Of a stretch of DNA of 16,868 bases, positions 5,674 through 15,414 are shown one piece after another (position 1 is the first letter of the stretch; the number at the start of each line of letters is the position of its first letter). The DNA is from DASUTW01 sp035513995 (lineage in GTDB: Bacteria; Actinomycetota; UBA4738; CALAEC01), in the NCBI GenBank assembly GCA_035513995.1, contig DATKBL010000192.1:1-16868 (forward strand). Direction: 5' to 3'. Below the pieces are notes generated by a model that searched no databases, was not told the DNA's origin, and saw only the letters and a program-made list of their open reading frames with translations. Position numbers and translations under genes: made by a program.

Positions 5674-6285
5674 ATGGACGACATCACCCCCAGACAGCAG
5701 CGGATCCTCGACTTCATCCGGGCGACGGTGCAGGAGCGCGGGTACCCCCCCACCGTGCGCGAGATCGGCGAGGCCGTCGGCCTGACCTCGTCCTCGAGCG
5801 TGCACGCGCAGCTCTCGAACCTCCAGCGCAAGGGCCTGCTCCGGCGGGACCACTCCAAGCCCAGGACGATCGAGCTGGCCGACCACCGCGCGGCGAGCGC
5901 CACGTCGGTCCCCCTGCTCGGACGGGTCGCGGCGGGGGCTCCGATGCTCGCCGACGAGAACCTCGAGGATCACATCGCCGTGCCCCTCGACTTCGCAGGA
6001 GGCGGGGAGCTCTTCGCCCTCCGGGTGGAGGGCGAGTCGATGGTCGAGGCCGGAATCCTCGACGGCGACGTGGTGGTGATCCGCCGTCAGGACGTCGCCG
6101 CCGACGGCGACATCGTCGCGGCGCTCCTTCCCGGGCCCGCGGAGGACGAGGCCACGGTGAAGCGGCTGCGGCGCGGGCCCGGGACCCTGACGCTCGTCCC
6201 CGAGAACCCCGCGATGGAGCCGTTCCCGATGCCCGAGGGAGGGCGCGTCCTGGGCGTCGTCACGGCGGTGCTCCGGAAGCTCTGA
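5674..6285 (+). CDS. lexA: SOS response repressor and self-cleaving serine peptidase LexA
   Basis: The 203-residue protein has the complete LexA layout. A winged-helix DNA-binding domain spans residues 1-67 (ITPRQQRILDFI; recognition helix around SSSSVHAQLSNLQRKGLL). The cleavage site is A87-G88 in GRVAAGAP. The peptidase S24 domain carries the nucleophile S122 (GES-M) and general base K163 (ATVKRL). RecA filaments on single-stranded DNA stimulate its autocleavage, releasing the SOS regulon; the likely targets visible here are lexA, the LysM gene and recA. The start is fixed by GAGGAGG four to five bases upstream of the ATG. It converges on hflX with 13 bases between stops. Confidence 0.98.
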   Translation: MDDITPRQQRILDFIRATVQERGYPPTVREIGEAVGLTSSSSVHAQLSNLQRKGLLRRDHSKPRTIELADHRAASATSVPLLGRVAAGAPMLADENLEDHIAVPLDFAGGGELFALRVEGESMVEAGILDGDVVVIRRQDVAADGDIVAALLPGPAEDEATVKRLRRGPGTLTLVPENPAMEPFPMPEGGRVLGVVTAVLRKL

Positions 6286-6298
6286 GGGGCCCGTCGGC

Positions 6299-7615
6299 TC
6301 AGGAAGAGGCGCTCGCGTCCCGCGCGAACTCCCGGACCCAGGACCACTGATCCTCGCGGACCCTGGCCCAGACCTCGGACCCCCGCTCCCCCTCCTCGAC
6401 CCTGAGGACCTCTGCCTCCCGATGCAGCCGGGCGGTCACGTCGTGGCGGGCGTACGGGATCCGCAGGTGCACCTCGACCGGGGGGGAGGGCAGCGCGTCG
6501 TCCACGCGGGCGAGCAGCTTGTCGAGCCCCTCCCCCTCGAGGGCAGACACGTGGGCGGCGTCCGGGAACCGTCGCTCCAGGCGGGCGAGCTCGAGCCCCG
6601 AGACGCGGTCGGCCTTGTTGAGCGCCAGCACCTCGGGGAGGTCCGCCGCGTCGATCTCGGCCAGCACCTCCCGCACAGCCTCCACCTGCTCCTCGACGTC
6701 CGAGGCCGAGGCGTCGGCCACGTGCAGGATGAGGTCGGCCCGCGTCACCTCCTCGAGTGTCGAGCGGAACGCCTCCACGAGATCGTGCGGGAGCTTCCCG
6801 ACGAACCCGACCGTGTCTGACAGCGTGACGTTCCGGCCTCCCGGGAGGCGGAGCCGCCGCACCGTGGGGTCGAGCGTCGCGAAGAGCTGGTCGGCCACGA
6901 GCGCGCCCGCGTCGGTCAGCGCGTTCATCATCGTGGACTTGCCGGCGTTCGTGTAGCCGGCGATCGCGACCTGCGGGATCCGCGATCGCTCGCGGCGCGC
7001 CCGCGTCACCCGTCGCGACCGGGAGAGGTCGCTGATCTCGCGCCGGAGCCGCGCGATCCGCCGGCGGATGTGCTGGCGGTCGACCTCCATCTTCGTCTCG
7101 CCCGGGCCGCGCCGCGTGCCGATGCCGCCCCCCATCCTCGACATCGCCTCGCCCCAGCCGCGAAGGCGCGGAAGCAGGTAGCTGAGCTGGGCCAGCTCCA
7201 CCTGCAGCTTGCCCTCCCGGGAGCGGGCGTGGAGCGCGAAGATGTCCAAGATCAGCGCCGTGCGGTCGACCACCTTCACGCCGAGCTCCTGCTCGAGGTG
7301 CCGGAGCTGGCCCGGGGTGAGCTCCTCGTCGAAGACCACGAGGCCCGCGCCGGAGCCGTGGACAAGGCCGTGGAGCTCGCGCAGCTTCCCCTTCCCGATG
7401 AAGGTCGAGGGGTCGGGGGCCTCGCGCGGCTGCACCAGCCGGCCGATCACCACCGCGCCGGCGCTGTCGGCGAGAGCGGCCAGCTCGTCGAGGTCGTCCT
7501 CGTCGGGACCGATCCCGACGAGGACCGCGGGCTCGGACGTGGCCGGGCGCCAGCTCGCGGACAGCGGCGACTCGGAGACGCGGCGCCGCTCGCCCCGTCC
7601 GTCGCGCACGCTCAC
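6299..7615 (-). CDS. hflX: Ribosome-associated GTPase HflX
   Basis: GTPase of the Obg-HflX group that binds ribosomes and helps split stalled or stress-inactivated ones. In the 438-residue protein the N-terminal HflX domain (about 30-210) includes FIGKGKLREL and the glycine-rich GGGIGTRRGPGETKME (163-178), followed by a basic helical linker. The G domain has G1 GYTNAGKS (220-227), switch FATLDPT (245-251), G3 DTVGF (267-271) and G4 NKAD (333-336). A short C-terminal domain follows. The GTG at 7615 lies 19 bases after the dapL stop, with GGGGAG upstream at slightly long spacing; a second in-frame GTG two codons later is an alternative. Last gene of the six-gene operon. Confidence 0.96.
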   Translation of the reverse strand: MSVRDGRGERRRVSESPLSASWRPATSEPAVLVGIGPDEDDLDELAALADSAGAVVIGRLVQPREAPDPSTFIGKGKLRELHGLVHGSGAGLVVFDEELTPGQLRHLEQELGVKVVDRTALILDIFALHARSREGKLQVELAQLSYLLPRLRGWGEAMSRMGGGIGTRRGPGETKMEVDRQHIRRRIARLRREISDLSRSRRVTRARRERSRIPQVAIAGYTNAGKSTMMNALTDAGALVADQLFATLDPTVRRLRLPGGRNVTLSDTVGFVGKLPHDLVEAFRSTLEEVTRADLILHVADASASDVEEQVEAVREVLAEIDAADLPEVLALNKADRVSGLELARLERRFPDAAHVSALEGEGLDKLLARVDDALPSPPVEVHLRIPYARHDVTARLHREAEVLRVEEGERGSEVWARVREDQWSWVREFARDASASS

Positions 7616-7634
7616 CTCGCCGCCATCTCCCCGA

Positions 7635-8789
7635 TCACGTGAGGGCCTCGCGGAAGCGGTCCATCGCCTCCTGGAGGCGGTCGTCGGACACGGTCAGCGA
7701 GATCCGGGCGAAGCCCTCTCCCCCGGCGCCGTAGCCGCTCCCCGGCGAGATGACCACGCCGGTCCCCTCGAGGACGAGATCGCAGAACTCGGCCGACGAC
7801 ATGCCGTCACGGGTGGGAAACCACACGTAGAACGAGCCCTTCGGCGGCTCGAGCTCCCACCCCAGATCGTTGAGCGTCGCGATCACGACGTCGCGCCGCT
7901 TCTGGTACATCGCGCGGAGCCGCTCCAGGTGGTCCTGGGGCCCGGTGACCGCGGCGATCGCGGCGCGCTGCACGGCGTCGAAGATGCCCGAGTCGATGTT
8001 CGTCTTCACCTGGGCGAGCGCCCCGACCGCGTCGGCGCTGCCGACCGCCCAGCCCACGCGCCACCCGGTCATGTTGTGGGTCTTCGAGACCGAGCCGAAC
8101 TCGATCGCGACCTCCTTGGCGCCTGCGGCCTGGAGGATCGAGGGCGCCACGTACCCCTCGAAGGTCATCTCCGAGTAGGCCGCGTCGTGCACGAGGAGGA
8201 GGTCGTGCTCGCGCGCGAACGACACGGCGCGCTCGAAGAACGGCAGGTCGGCCACGGCCGCCGTCGGATTGGACGGGTAGTTCAGCCAGAGGATGCGGGT
8301 GCGCCCGGTGACCCGCATCGCGTCGAGATCGGGGAGGAAGGCGCGTTCGGCCGAGAGCGGGAAGCCGACCGGCGTCCCTCCGGCCAGCGTCGTGCTCGAG
8401 GCGTAGACCGGGTACCCGGGGTCGGGCACGAGCGTCTCGTCGCCGGGGTCCACGAACGCGATCGGAAGGTGGGCCAGCCCCTCCTTCGACCCGATCAGGG
8501 GCTGGATCTCGGCGTCGGGGTCCAGATCCACCTCGAAGCGCTCGCGGTAGTGAGCGGCGATCGCCCTCCGCAGCTCGGGCATCCCGAAGTACGAGGGGTA
8601 TCGATGGGTAGCCGGATCGGCGGCCGCCTCGCGGAGCGCCTCAACCACGTGGTCGGGGGTGGGGGTGTCGGGGTCTCCCACGCCGAGGGAGATGACGTCG
8701 ACGCCGGCCGCCCGCTTCTCCTCGATCCTCCGGTCGAGCTCCGCGAACATGTACGGGGGAAGCCGCTCCAGGCGCGAGGCCGTCCTCAC
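7635..8789 (-). CDS. dapL: LL-diaminopimelate aminotransferase (class I/II PLP enzyme)
   Basis: Predicted to convert tetrahydrodipicolinate and glutamate to LL-diaminopimelate in one step, feeding DapF. The 384 residues open with RLERLPPYMFAELDRRIEEK, the typical DapL-family start. GVGDPDTPTPDHVV is followed by LNYPSNPTAA (N174 contacts PLP), HDAAYSEMTFEGY (D202, Y205) and SVSKTHNMTGWRVG (K236, the PLP Schiff-base lysine). KTNIDSGIF is also typical, and R362 should bind the substrate carboxylate. The GTG at 8789 overlaps the dapF stop by four bases (GTGA) and has AGGAGG about eight bases upstream. Placement directly after dapF supports DapL over a generic aspartate aminotransferase; an N-succinyl-DAP aminotransferase (DapC) role cannot be excluded from sequence alone. 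Confidence 0.88.
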   Translation of the reverse strand: MRTASRLERLPPYMFAELDRRIEEKRAAGVDVISLGVGDPDTPTPDHVVEALREAAADPATHRYPSYFGMPELRRAIAAHYRERFEVDLDPDAEIQPLIGSKEGLAHLPIAFVDPGDETLVPDPGYPVYASSTTLAGGTPVGFPLSAERAFLPDLDAMRVTGRTRILWLNYPSNPTAAVADLPFFERAVSFAREHDLLLVHDAAYSEMTFEGYVAPSILQAAGAKEVAIEFGSVSKTHNMTGWRVGWAVGSADAVGALAQVKTNIDSGIFDAVQRAAIAAVTGPQDHLERLRAMYQKRRDVVIATLNDLGWELEPPKGSFYVWFPTRDGMSSAEFCDLVLEGTGVVISPGSGYGAGGEGFARISLTVSDDRLQEAMDRFREALT

Positions 8790-9676
8790 GGCGCCACCTC
8801 CTCGGCGAGCCGGCCTCCGATCTCTCCCGCCCGCGCGCGCTCGACCCACGCCGGCGCGAGCTCCGCGTCGAACACGAAGGCCGCCGGCCCGGTCAGGAAC
8901 ACGTGGTCGTCCTCGGCCCACTCGAGGTCGAGCTCGCCGCCCGGGAACCGCACCGGGGCGCGGCGCGGGGCCAGGCCGGCCAGGTTCGCGGCGACCAGGG
9001 TCGCGCACGCCCCGGTGCCGCACGCCATCGTCTCGCCCGAACCGCGCTCCCAGACCCGGACCTCGACCGCGCCGTCCACGACCCGGACGAACTCCACGTT
9101 GGTGCGCTCGGGGAAGTCCTCGTGGTGCTCGAGCACGGGGCCGAGCCGCCGCACGTCGATCTCGCGAGGGTCGCGATCGCCGATCAGGATCAGGTGGGGG
9201 TTCCCCATCGAGACCCCGAACGCCCGATACGTCACGCCCTCGACCTCGAAGGGCTGATCGAGGAACGTCCCCTCCCCGCGCATCGGCAGGGACGGCCGCT
9301 CGAAAGAGGGCGGCCCCATGTCCACGCGCACGCCGCGAACCTCTCCGTCCTCCACGGTCAGGACGAGGTGCTTGATCCCGGCCCGAGTGTCGACGTCGAT
9401 CTCGGTGGCCGTGGTGAGGCCGCGCTCGTAGACGAGCTTGGCGAGGCATCGTATCCCGTTGCCGCACATCTCGGCGGTCTCGCCGCTGGCGTTCCAGTAG
9501 TCCATGAAGAAGTCGGCGCGGTCGGAGGCGGTGATGCGGATCGTGCCGTCGGCCCCGACTCCCAGGTGGCGGTCGCAGAGCGCCGCGACCAGCTGGGGCG
9601 TCTGCGGCTCTCCATCGTCGAGGTCGGCCCAGATCACGAAGTCGTTCCCGGTCCCGTGGTACTTCGCTACCTTCAT
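8786..9676 (-). CDS. dapF: Diaminopimelate epimerase
   Basis: Interconverts LL- and meso-diaminopimelate, the precursor of lysine and of the peptidoglycan cross-link. The 296-residue protein has both halves of the fold and the catalytic cysteine pair: C71 in AEMCGNGIRC and C219 in ETMACGTGAC. The conserved start MKVAKYHGTGNDF sets the ATG at 9676, which shares ATGA with the miaA stop, and GGGGAGGGG lies just upstream. A longer open frame to 9784 exists but reads into miaA without family similarity. It is followed by dapL with a four-base overlap, so the two consecutive steps of meso-DAP synthesis are translationally coupled. Confidence 0.97.
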   Translation of the reverse strand: MKVAKYHGTGNDFVIWADLDDGEPQTPQLVAALCDRHLGVGADGTIRITASDRADFFMDYWNASGETAEMCGNGIRCLAKLVYERGLTTATEIDVDTRAGIKHLVLTVEDGEVRGVRVDMGPPSFERPSLPMRGEGTFLDQPFEVEGVTYRAFGVSMGNPHLILIGDRDPREIDVRRLGPVLEHHEDFPERTNVEFVRVVDGAVEVRVWERGSGETMACGTGACATLVAANLAGLAPRRAPVRFPGGELDLEWAEDDHVFLTGPAAFVFDAELAPAWVERARAGEIGGRLAEEVAP

Positions 9677-10650
9677 CGTCCCCTCCCCGGGGCCGCTCCC
9701 CGCAGGTACTCCTCGATCTCGTCCAGCGGCGGCCCTCCCTCGTCCACGTCGAACCAGCGGATCCGCGGGTCGCGACGGAACCACGACATCTGGCGACGAG
9801 CCAGCGCCCTGGTGCGCCGAACGATCTCGCGGGACGCCTCCTCGAGCGTGAGGCGATCCTCGAGGTGCCGCACGATCTCAAGGTACCCGATGGCTTGCGA
9901 TGCCGTGAGGAACGGACCGAAGCCGCGCTCGAGGAGCGCGCGGACCTCCTCGAGGAGCCCGCCCTCGAGCATTCGGAGCACCCGAGCCTCGATCCGGGCG
10001 CGCAGGAGGTCAGGGGGAAGCCGCAGTCCCGCGGCGCGGACGAGCTCCCGCGGGTAGGCTCCCCAAGCCGACGAGAAGGACGAGAACGGCCTGCCGGTGA
10101 GCGCGGCGACCTCGAGAGCACGGACGCTGCGCCGGAGGTTCTCGGGGTCGATCCTCGCGGCCGCGTCCGGGTCGAAGACGGCGAGGCGGGCGTGCATCCG
10201 CTCGGCCCCCAGCGCGCGGCCCTCCGTCTCCAGGAGGGCGCGCAGCCCCGGGTCGGTTCCCGGGAACTCCAGGTCGTCCACGGCCGCGCGGAAGTAGAGG
10301 CCCGAGCCCCCGACGAGCAGCGGGGTCCGTCCCCGTGAGGCGATCTCGCGAACGGCGGCGCGCGCCAAGCGCTGGAAGAGCGCGACACTGAAGGGCTCCG
10401 TGGGCTCGGCGACGTCGACGAGGTGATGCGGGACCTGGGCGCGCTCGGCCGCGCCGGGCTTGGCGGTCCCGACGTCCATGCCCCGGTAGACGGTCATGGA
10501 GTCGACGAGGATCACCTCGGCCTCGAGCCGCCGCGCCAGCTCGACGCTCGCCTCGGTCTTCCCCGTCGCCGTCGGCCCCACCAGCGCCCGCGGCACCGCG
10601 AGGTCGGGTCGAGCGCCCATCGCACGGCGCGCCGTCTCCGCCGCGTTCAT
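9673..10650 (-). CDS. miaA: tRNA dimethylallyltransferase MiaA
   Basis: Transfers a dimethylallyl group to N6 of A37 in tRNAs reading codons that start with U, making i6A37, the substrate of MiaB. The 325 residues contain the P-loop GPTATGKT (25-32), DSMTVYRGMDVGTAKP (50-65; the conserved Asp acts as general base), GGSGLYFRA (114-122) and the C-terminal TRALARRQMSWFRRD tRNA-binding stretch. The ATG at 10650 overlaps the miaB stop (ATGA). There is no Shine-Dalgarno, so translation is probably coupled to miaB; an ATG at 10620 would still keep the P-loop and is possible. Confidence 0.96.
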   Translation of the reverse strand: MNAAETARRAMGARPDLAVPRALVGPTATGKTEASVELARRLEAEVILVDSMTVYRGMDVGTAKPGAAERAQVPHHLVDVAEPTEPFSVALFQRLARAAVREIASRGRTPLLVGGSGLYFRAAVDDLEFPGTDPGLRALLETEGRALGAERMHARLAVFDPDAAARIDPENLRRSVRALEVAALTGRPFSSFSSAWGAYPRELVRAAGLRLPPDLLRARIEARVLRMLEGGLLEEVRALLERGFGPFLTASQAIGYLEIVRHLEDRLTLEEASREIVRRTRALARRQMSWFRRDPRIRWFDVDEGGPPLDEIEEYLRGAAPGRGR

Positions 10651-11981
10651 CGGGACGCGGCGGAGACCGCGGCCGGCTCTCCGCTCAGGTGGTGCGGGTG
10701 CCCTCGCATGATCCGCACGTCGAGGAACCCGCCCGGCTGCGCCGGCCCGGCGAAGTTCACAACCCTGTTCGTCCGGGTTCGGCCCTGCGCGCCGCCCTTC
10801 CGCCCGGCCCCCTCCACCAGCACCTCCTGGACGGAGCCCTCGAGCGCGCGGTTCGCGGCCAGCGAGACCCCCTCCTGGAGAGCCACCAGGCGGTCGAACC
10901 GCTCCTGGACCACCTCCTTGGGGACCCGTTCCTCGAACGTGGCCGCCTGCGTGCCGGGCCTCGGCGAGTACTGGAACGTGTACGCGGCGTCGAACCTCGC
11001 CGCCTCTGCGACGCGGAGGGTCCCCAGGAAGTCCTCCTCGGTCTCGCCCGGGAACCCGACGATGATGTCCGTGGTGACCGCGATCCCCGGGATCGCCTCC
11101 CGGATCAGCTCCAGCCACGACAGGTAGCGCGCCGACCGATAGGAGCGGCGCATCGCCTTCAGGACCCGGTCGGAGCCGGACTGGAGCGGGAAGTGGATGT
11201 GCTCGCATACCTTCTCGCACTCGGCCATCGCCTCCACCACGTCGGGCGTGAAGTCGTGCGGGTGCGGGCTCGTGAAGCGGATCCGCTCGATCCCCTCCAC
11301 GTCGTTCACGGCACGGAGCAGTCGGGCGAACAGAGGTCTCCGGGGCGAGTCGGGGATCGTGAGGTCGCGTCCGTAGGTGTTGACGTTCTGCCCCAGGAGC
11401 GTCACCTCGACGACGCCTTCGCGAGCCAGGCCCTGGACCTCGGCGAGGACCTCGCCGAGGGGCCGCGAACGCTGGGGGCCGCGGACCAGCGGCACGATGC
11501 AGAACGAGCACCGGTTGTCGCAGCCCGTCGAGACGGAGACCAACGCGGCGTGGGCCACCGCCCGCCGGGCCGGGAGCGCGCTCGGGAACAGCTCGGTGTA
11601 CTCGCGGACATCCATCTGCGGGCCCTCGCGGTCCGCCCACTCGAGCAGGTCGGCGAGGTACGGGACCGCGTGCGTGCCGACGACAACGTCGACCCACGGG
11701 GCGCGTCGCTGGATCTCGCCTCGATCCTTCTGGGCGAGGCAGCCGGCGACCACGATGCGCAGGCGGGGGTTCGCCTCCTTCGCGGCCCGGAGATGCCCCA
11801 GGTTGCCGTAGAGGCGGTTGTCGGCGTTCTCGCGGACCGCGCAGGTGTTGAGCACGACGACCTCGGCCTCGTCGACCTCCTCGGTCCGCTCCAGCCCGCG
11901 CGACTCGAGCAGGCCCGAGATCCGCTCGGAGTCGTGCTCGTTCATCTGACACCCGAACGTCCGGATCAGGTACCGCTCCAC
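10647..11981 (-). CDS. miaB: tRNA-2-methylthio-N6-dimethylallyladenosine synthase MiaB
   Basis: Radical-SAM methylthiotransferase that converts i6A37 to ms2i6A37 in tRNA. The 444-residue protein has the UPF0004 domain with auxiliary-cluster cysteines C11, C47 and C81, and the radical SAM motif C154-x3-C158-x2-C161 (CDNRCSFC). TLLGQNVNTYG and HFPLQSGSDRVLKAMRR follow in order, and the C-terminal TRAM domain spans about 372-427 (RTRTNRVVNFAG is typical). The GTG at 11981 follows the rny stop TAG with one base between and has no independent Shine-Dalgarno, so it is probably coupled to rny. Both enzymes of the same tRNA modification are therefore adjacent. Confidence 0.97.
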   Translation of the reverse strand: MERYLIRTFGCQMNEHDSERISGLLESRGLERTEEVDEAEVVVLNTCAVRENADNRLYGNLGHLRAAKEANPRLRIVVAGCLAQKDRGEIQRRAPWVDVVVGTHAVPYLADLLEWADREGPQMDVREYTELFPSALPARRAVAHAALVSVSTGCDNRCSFCIVPLVRGPQRSRPLGEVLAEVQGLAREGVVEVTLLGQNVNTYGRDLTIPDSPRRPLFARLLRAVNDVEGIERIRFTSPHPHDFTPDVVEAMAECEKVCEHIHFPLQSGSDRVLKAMRRSYRSARYLSWLELIREAIPGIAVTTDIIVGFPGETEEDFLGTLRVAEAARFDAAYTFQYSPRPGTQAATFEERVPKEVVQERFDRLVALQEGVSLAANRALEGSVQEVLVEGAGRKGGAQGRTRTNRVVNFAGPAQPGGFLDVRIMRGHPHHLSGEPAAVSAASR

Positions 11982-11982
11982 C

Positions 11983-13515
<1,533 letters not shown>

Positions 13516-13530
13516 CGTTCCTCCCGGGGC

Positions 13531-13547
13531 GGCCGGTTCTCCCGGCC
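13531..13547 (-). promoter_or_regulatory. Hairpin in the rny 5' leader
   Basis: GGCCGG and CCGGCC flank five bases (GAGAA on the RNA strand), forming a perfect six-pair GC stem that ends six to eight bases from the rny Shine-Dalgarno. No T-run follows, so it is not an intrinsic terminator. It could limit ribosome access or be a cleavage or protection site; autoregulation by RNase Y is speculation. Confidence 0.4.
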
Positions 13548-13683
13548 TGTGTCAGCCTCGGAGGGCGATGGGGACTACGGGGACGCCGCCGAAGGCCTGA
13601 GCGTCTCCTCGCTGATCGGGTGGCGATCCATGGTCTCCGTGTTCGCTCTCTCGAGGGTTGGTTGTCGGTTGGTGCGTTTCACA

Positions 13684-13713
13684 AGGGTACGACCTCCGGG
13701 CGGGGAGGCGCAA
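13684..13713 (-). promoter_or_regulatory. Candidate promoter of the rny-hflX operon
   Basis: The recX-rny gap (13516-13716) contains no gene. On the minus strand TTGCGC (13708-13713), 18 bases and TACCCT (13684-13689) give a weak promoter directly after the recX stop, with a leader of about 160 nt. Weak, because such matches arise by chance in this base composition. Confidence 0.3.
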
Positions 13714-13716
13714 GAC

Positions 13717-14172
13717 CTATCCTCTCAGGAGCCGGGCGCAGACGGTGCGGGCCACCTCGGGGTCGAACCCCCGGCGGAGGAGGAACCCCATCAGCCGCCG
13801 GCGAGCCGTCTCGGGCGGGAGCCCCTCGAGCCGGGCGAGCCGGGCACGACCGACCTCCTCCGCCCGCGCCTCCTCGTCCACCCATCCGGCCCCGGCCAAC
13901 GCCCCCTCGGCGATCGAGCGTTCCACGCCCGCCTTGCGGAGCGTGTCGAGCGCGGCCCTGCGCCCGTAGCCCTGACGGGAGAGCCTCCACCGGACGACCT
14001 CCTCGGCGAACGCCTCGTCGTCCACGAGGCCCGCGCGCTCGAGGTCCTGGAGTGCCTGGGTGATCTCGTCCTCGGGGAACCCCGCCTGCGAGAGGCGGCG
14101 TCTGAGCTCCTCCCGGCTCCGCGAGCGGACCCCGAGGAGACGGAGGGCCCGATCCTTCGCGCCGGCGGCCAC
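13717..14172 (-). CDS. recX: Recombination regulatory protein RecX
   Basis: RecX binds in the groove of RecA filaments and limits their extension and ATPase/coprotease activity. The 151-residue protein consists of repeated three-helix units. LRLLGVRSRSREELRRRLSQAGF (first repeat), the LERAGLVDDEAFAEEVVRWRLSRQGYGRRAAL signature and MGFLLRRGFDPEVARTVC near the end are typical. The GTG at 14172 lies one base after the recA stop with no independent ribosome-binding site, so RecX output is probably tied to recA translation and SOS induction. Confidence 0.95.
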   Translation of the reverse strand: MAAGAKDRALRLLGVRSRSREELRRRLSQAGFPEDEITQALQDLERAGLVDDEAFAEEVVRWRLSRQGYGRRAALDTLRKAGVERSIAEGALAGAGWVDEEARAEEVGRARLARLEGLPPETARRRLMGFLLRRGFDPEVARTVCARLLRG

Positions 14173-14173
14173 C

Positions 14174-15274
<1,101 letters not shown>

Positions 15275-15281
15275 GATGTTC

Positions 15282-15287
15282 CCTCCT
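15282..15287 (-). promoter_or_regulatory. Shine-Dalgarno that decides the recA start
   Basis: AGGAGG on the minus strand, seven bases before the GTG at 15274. It favours this start over the in-frame ATG at 15325. Confidence 0.85.
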
Positions 15288-15341
15288 CGCTCGATTCCGG
15301 CGAGCCTACTTCGGGGGTCTGACATGAACTACACTCCCGTG

Positions 15342-15370
15342 ATTACACCCCTGTCGTTCCCAGAGCGCAA
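15342..15370 (-). promoter_or_regulatory. Proximal recA promoter without a LexA site
   Basis: TTGCGC (15365-15370), a 17-base spacer and TGTAAT (15342-15347; five of six match TATAAT) predict a start near 15335 and a leader of about 60 nt. No LexA site overlaps it, so it may give basal recA expression. M. tuberculosis recA also has two promoters, only one of them LexA-controlled. The PafBC-type element was looked for and not seen. Confidence 0.45.
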
Positions 15371-15385
15371 GACCCGGACGCGAGA

Positions 15386-15414
15386 AGGGTACTCGAACGG
15401 ATGTTCGAGTTCAA
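15386..15414 (-). promoter_or_regulatory. Distal SOS promoter of recA with a perfect LexA box in the spacer
   Basis: TTGAAC (15409-15414), a 17-base spacer and TACCCT (15386-15391) form the promoter. The LexA site TCGAAC-GGAT-GTTCGA (15393-15408), a perfect palindrome, fills the spacer. The -35 overlaps the stop codon of the upstream oxidoreductase gene (15411-15413). The arrangement matches the LysM gene promoter at 5579-5607. Confidence 0.85.

Noticed and set aside
9677..9784. N-terminal extension of dapF to 9784
   Set aside because: The extra residues are a shadow of miaA. The conserved DapF start MKVAKYHGTGNDF begins at 9676 with a ribosome-binding site.
13692..13707. CCTCC...GGAGG hairpin after recX as a terminator
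   Set aside because: The stem is only five pairs with no T-run on either strand, and a possible rny promoter overlaps it.
13751..13774. GGGGTCGAACCCCC resembling a tRNA T-arm
   Set aside because: It lies inside recX (encoding GFDPEVA), and no acceptor stem, D-arm or anticodon arm can be placed around it.
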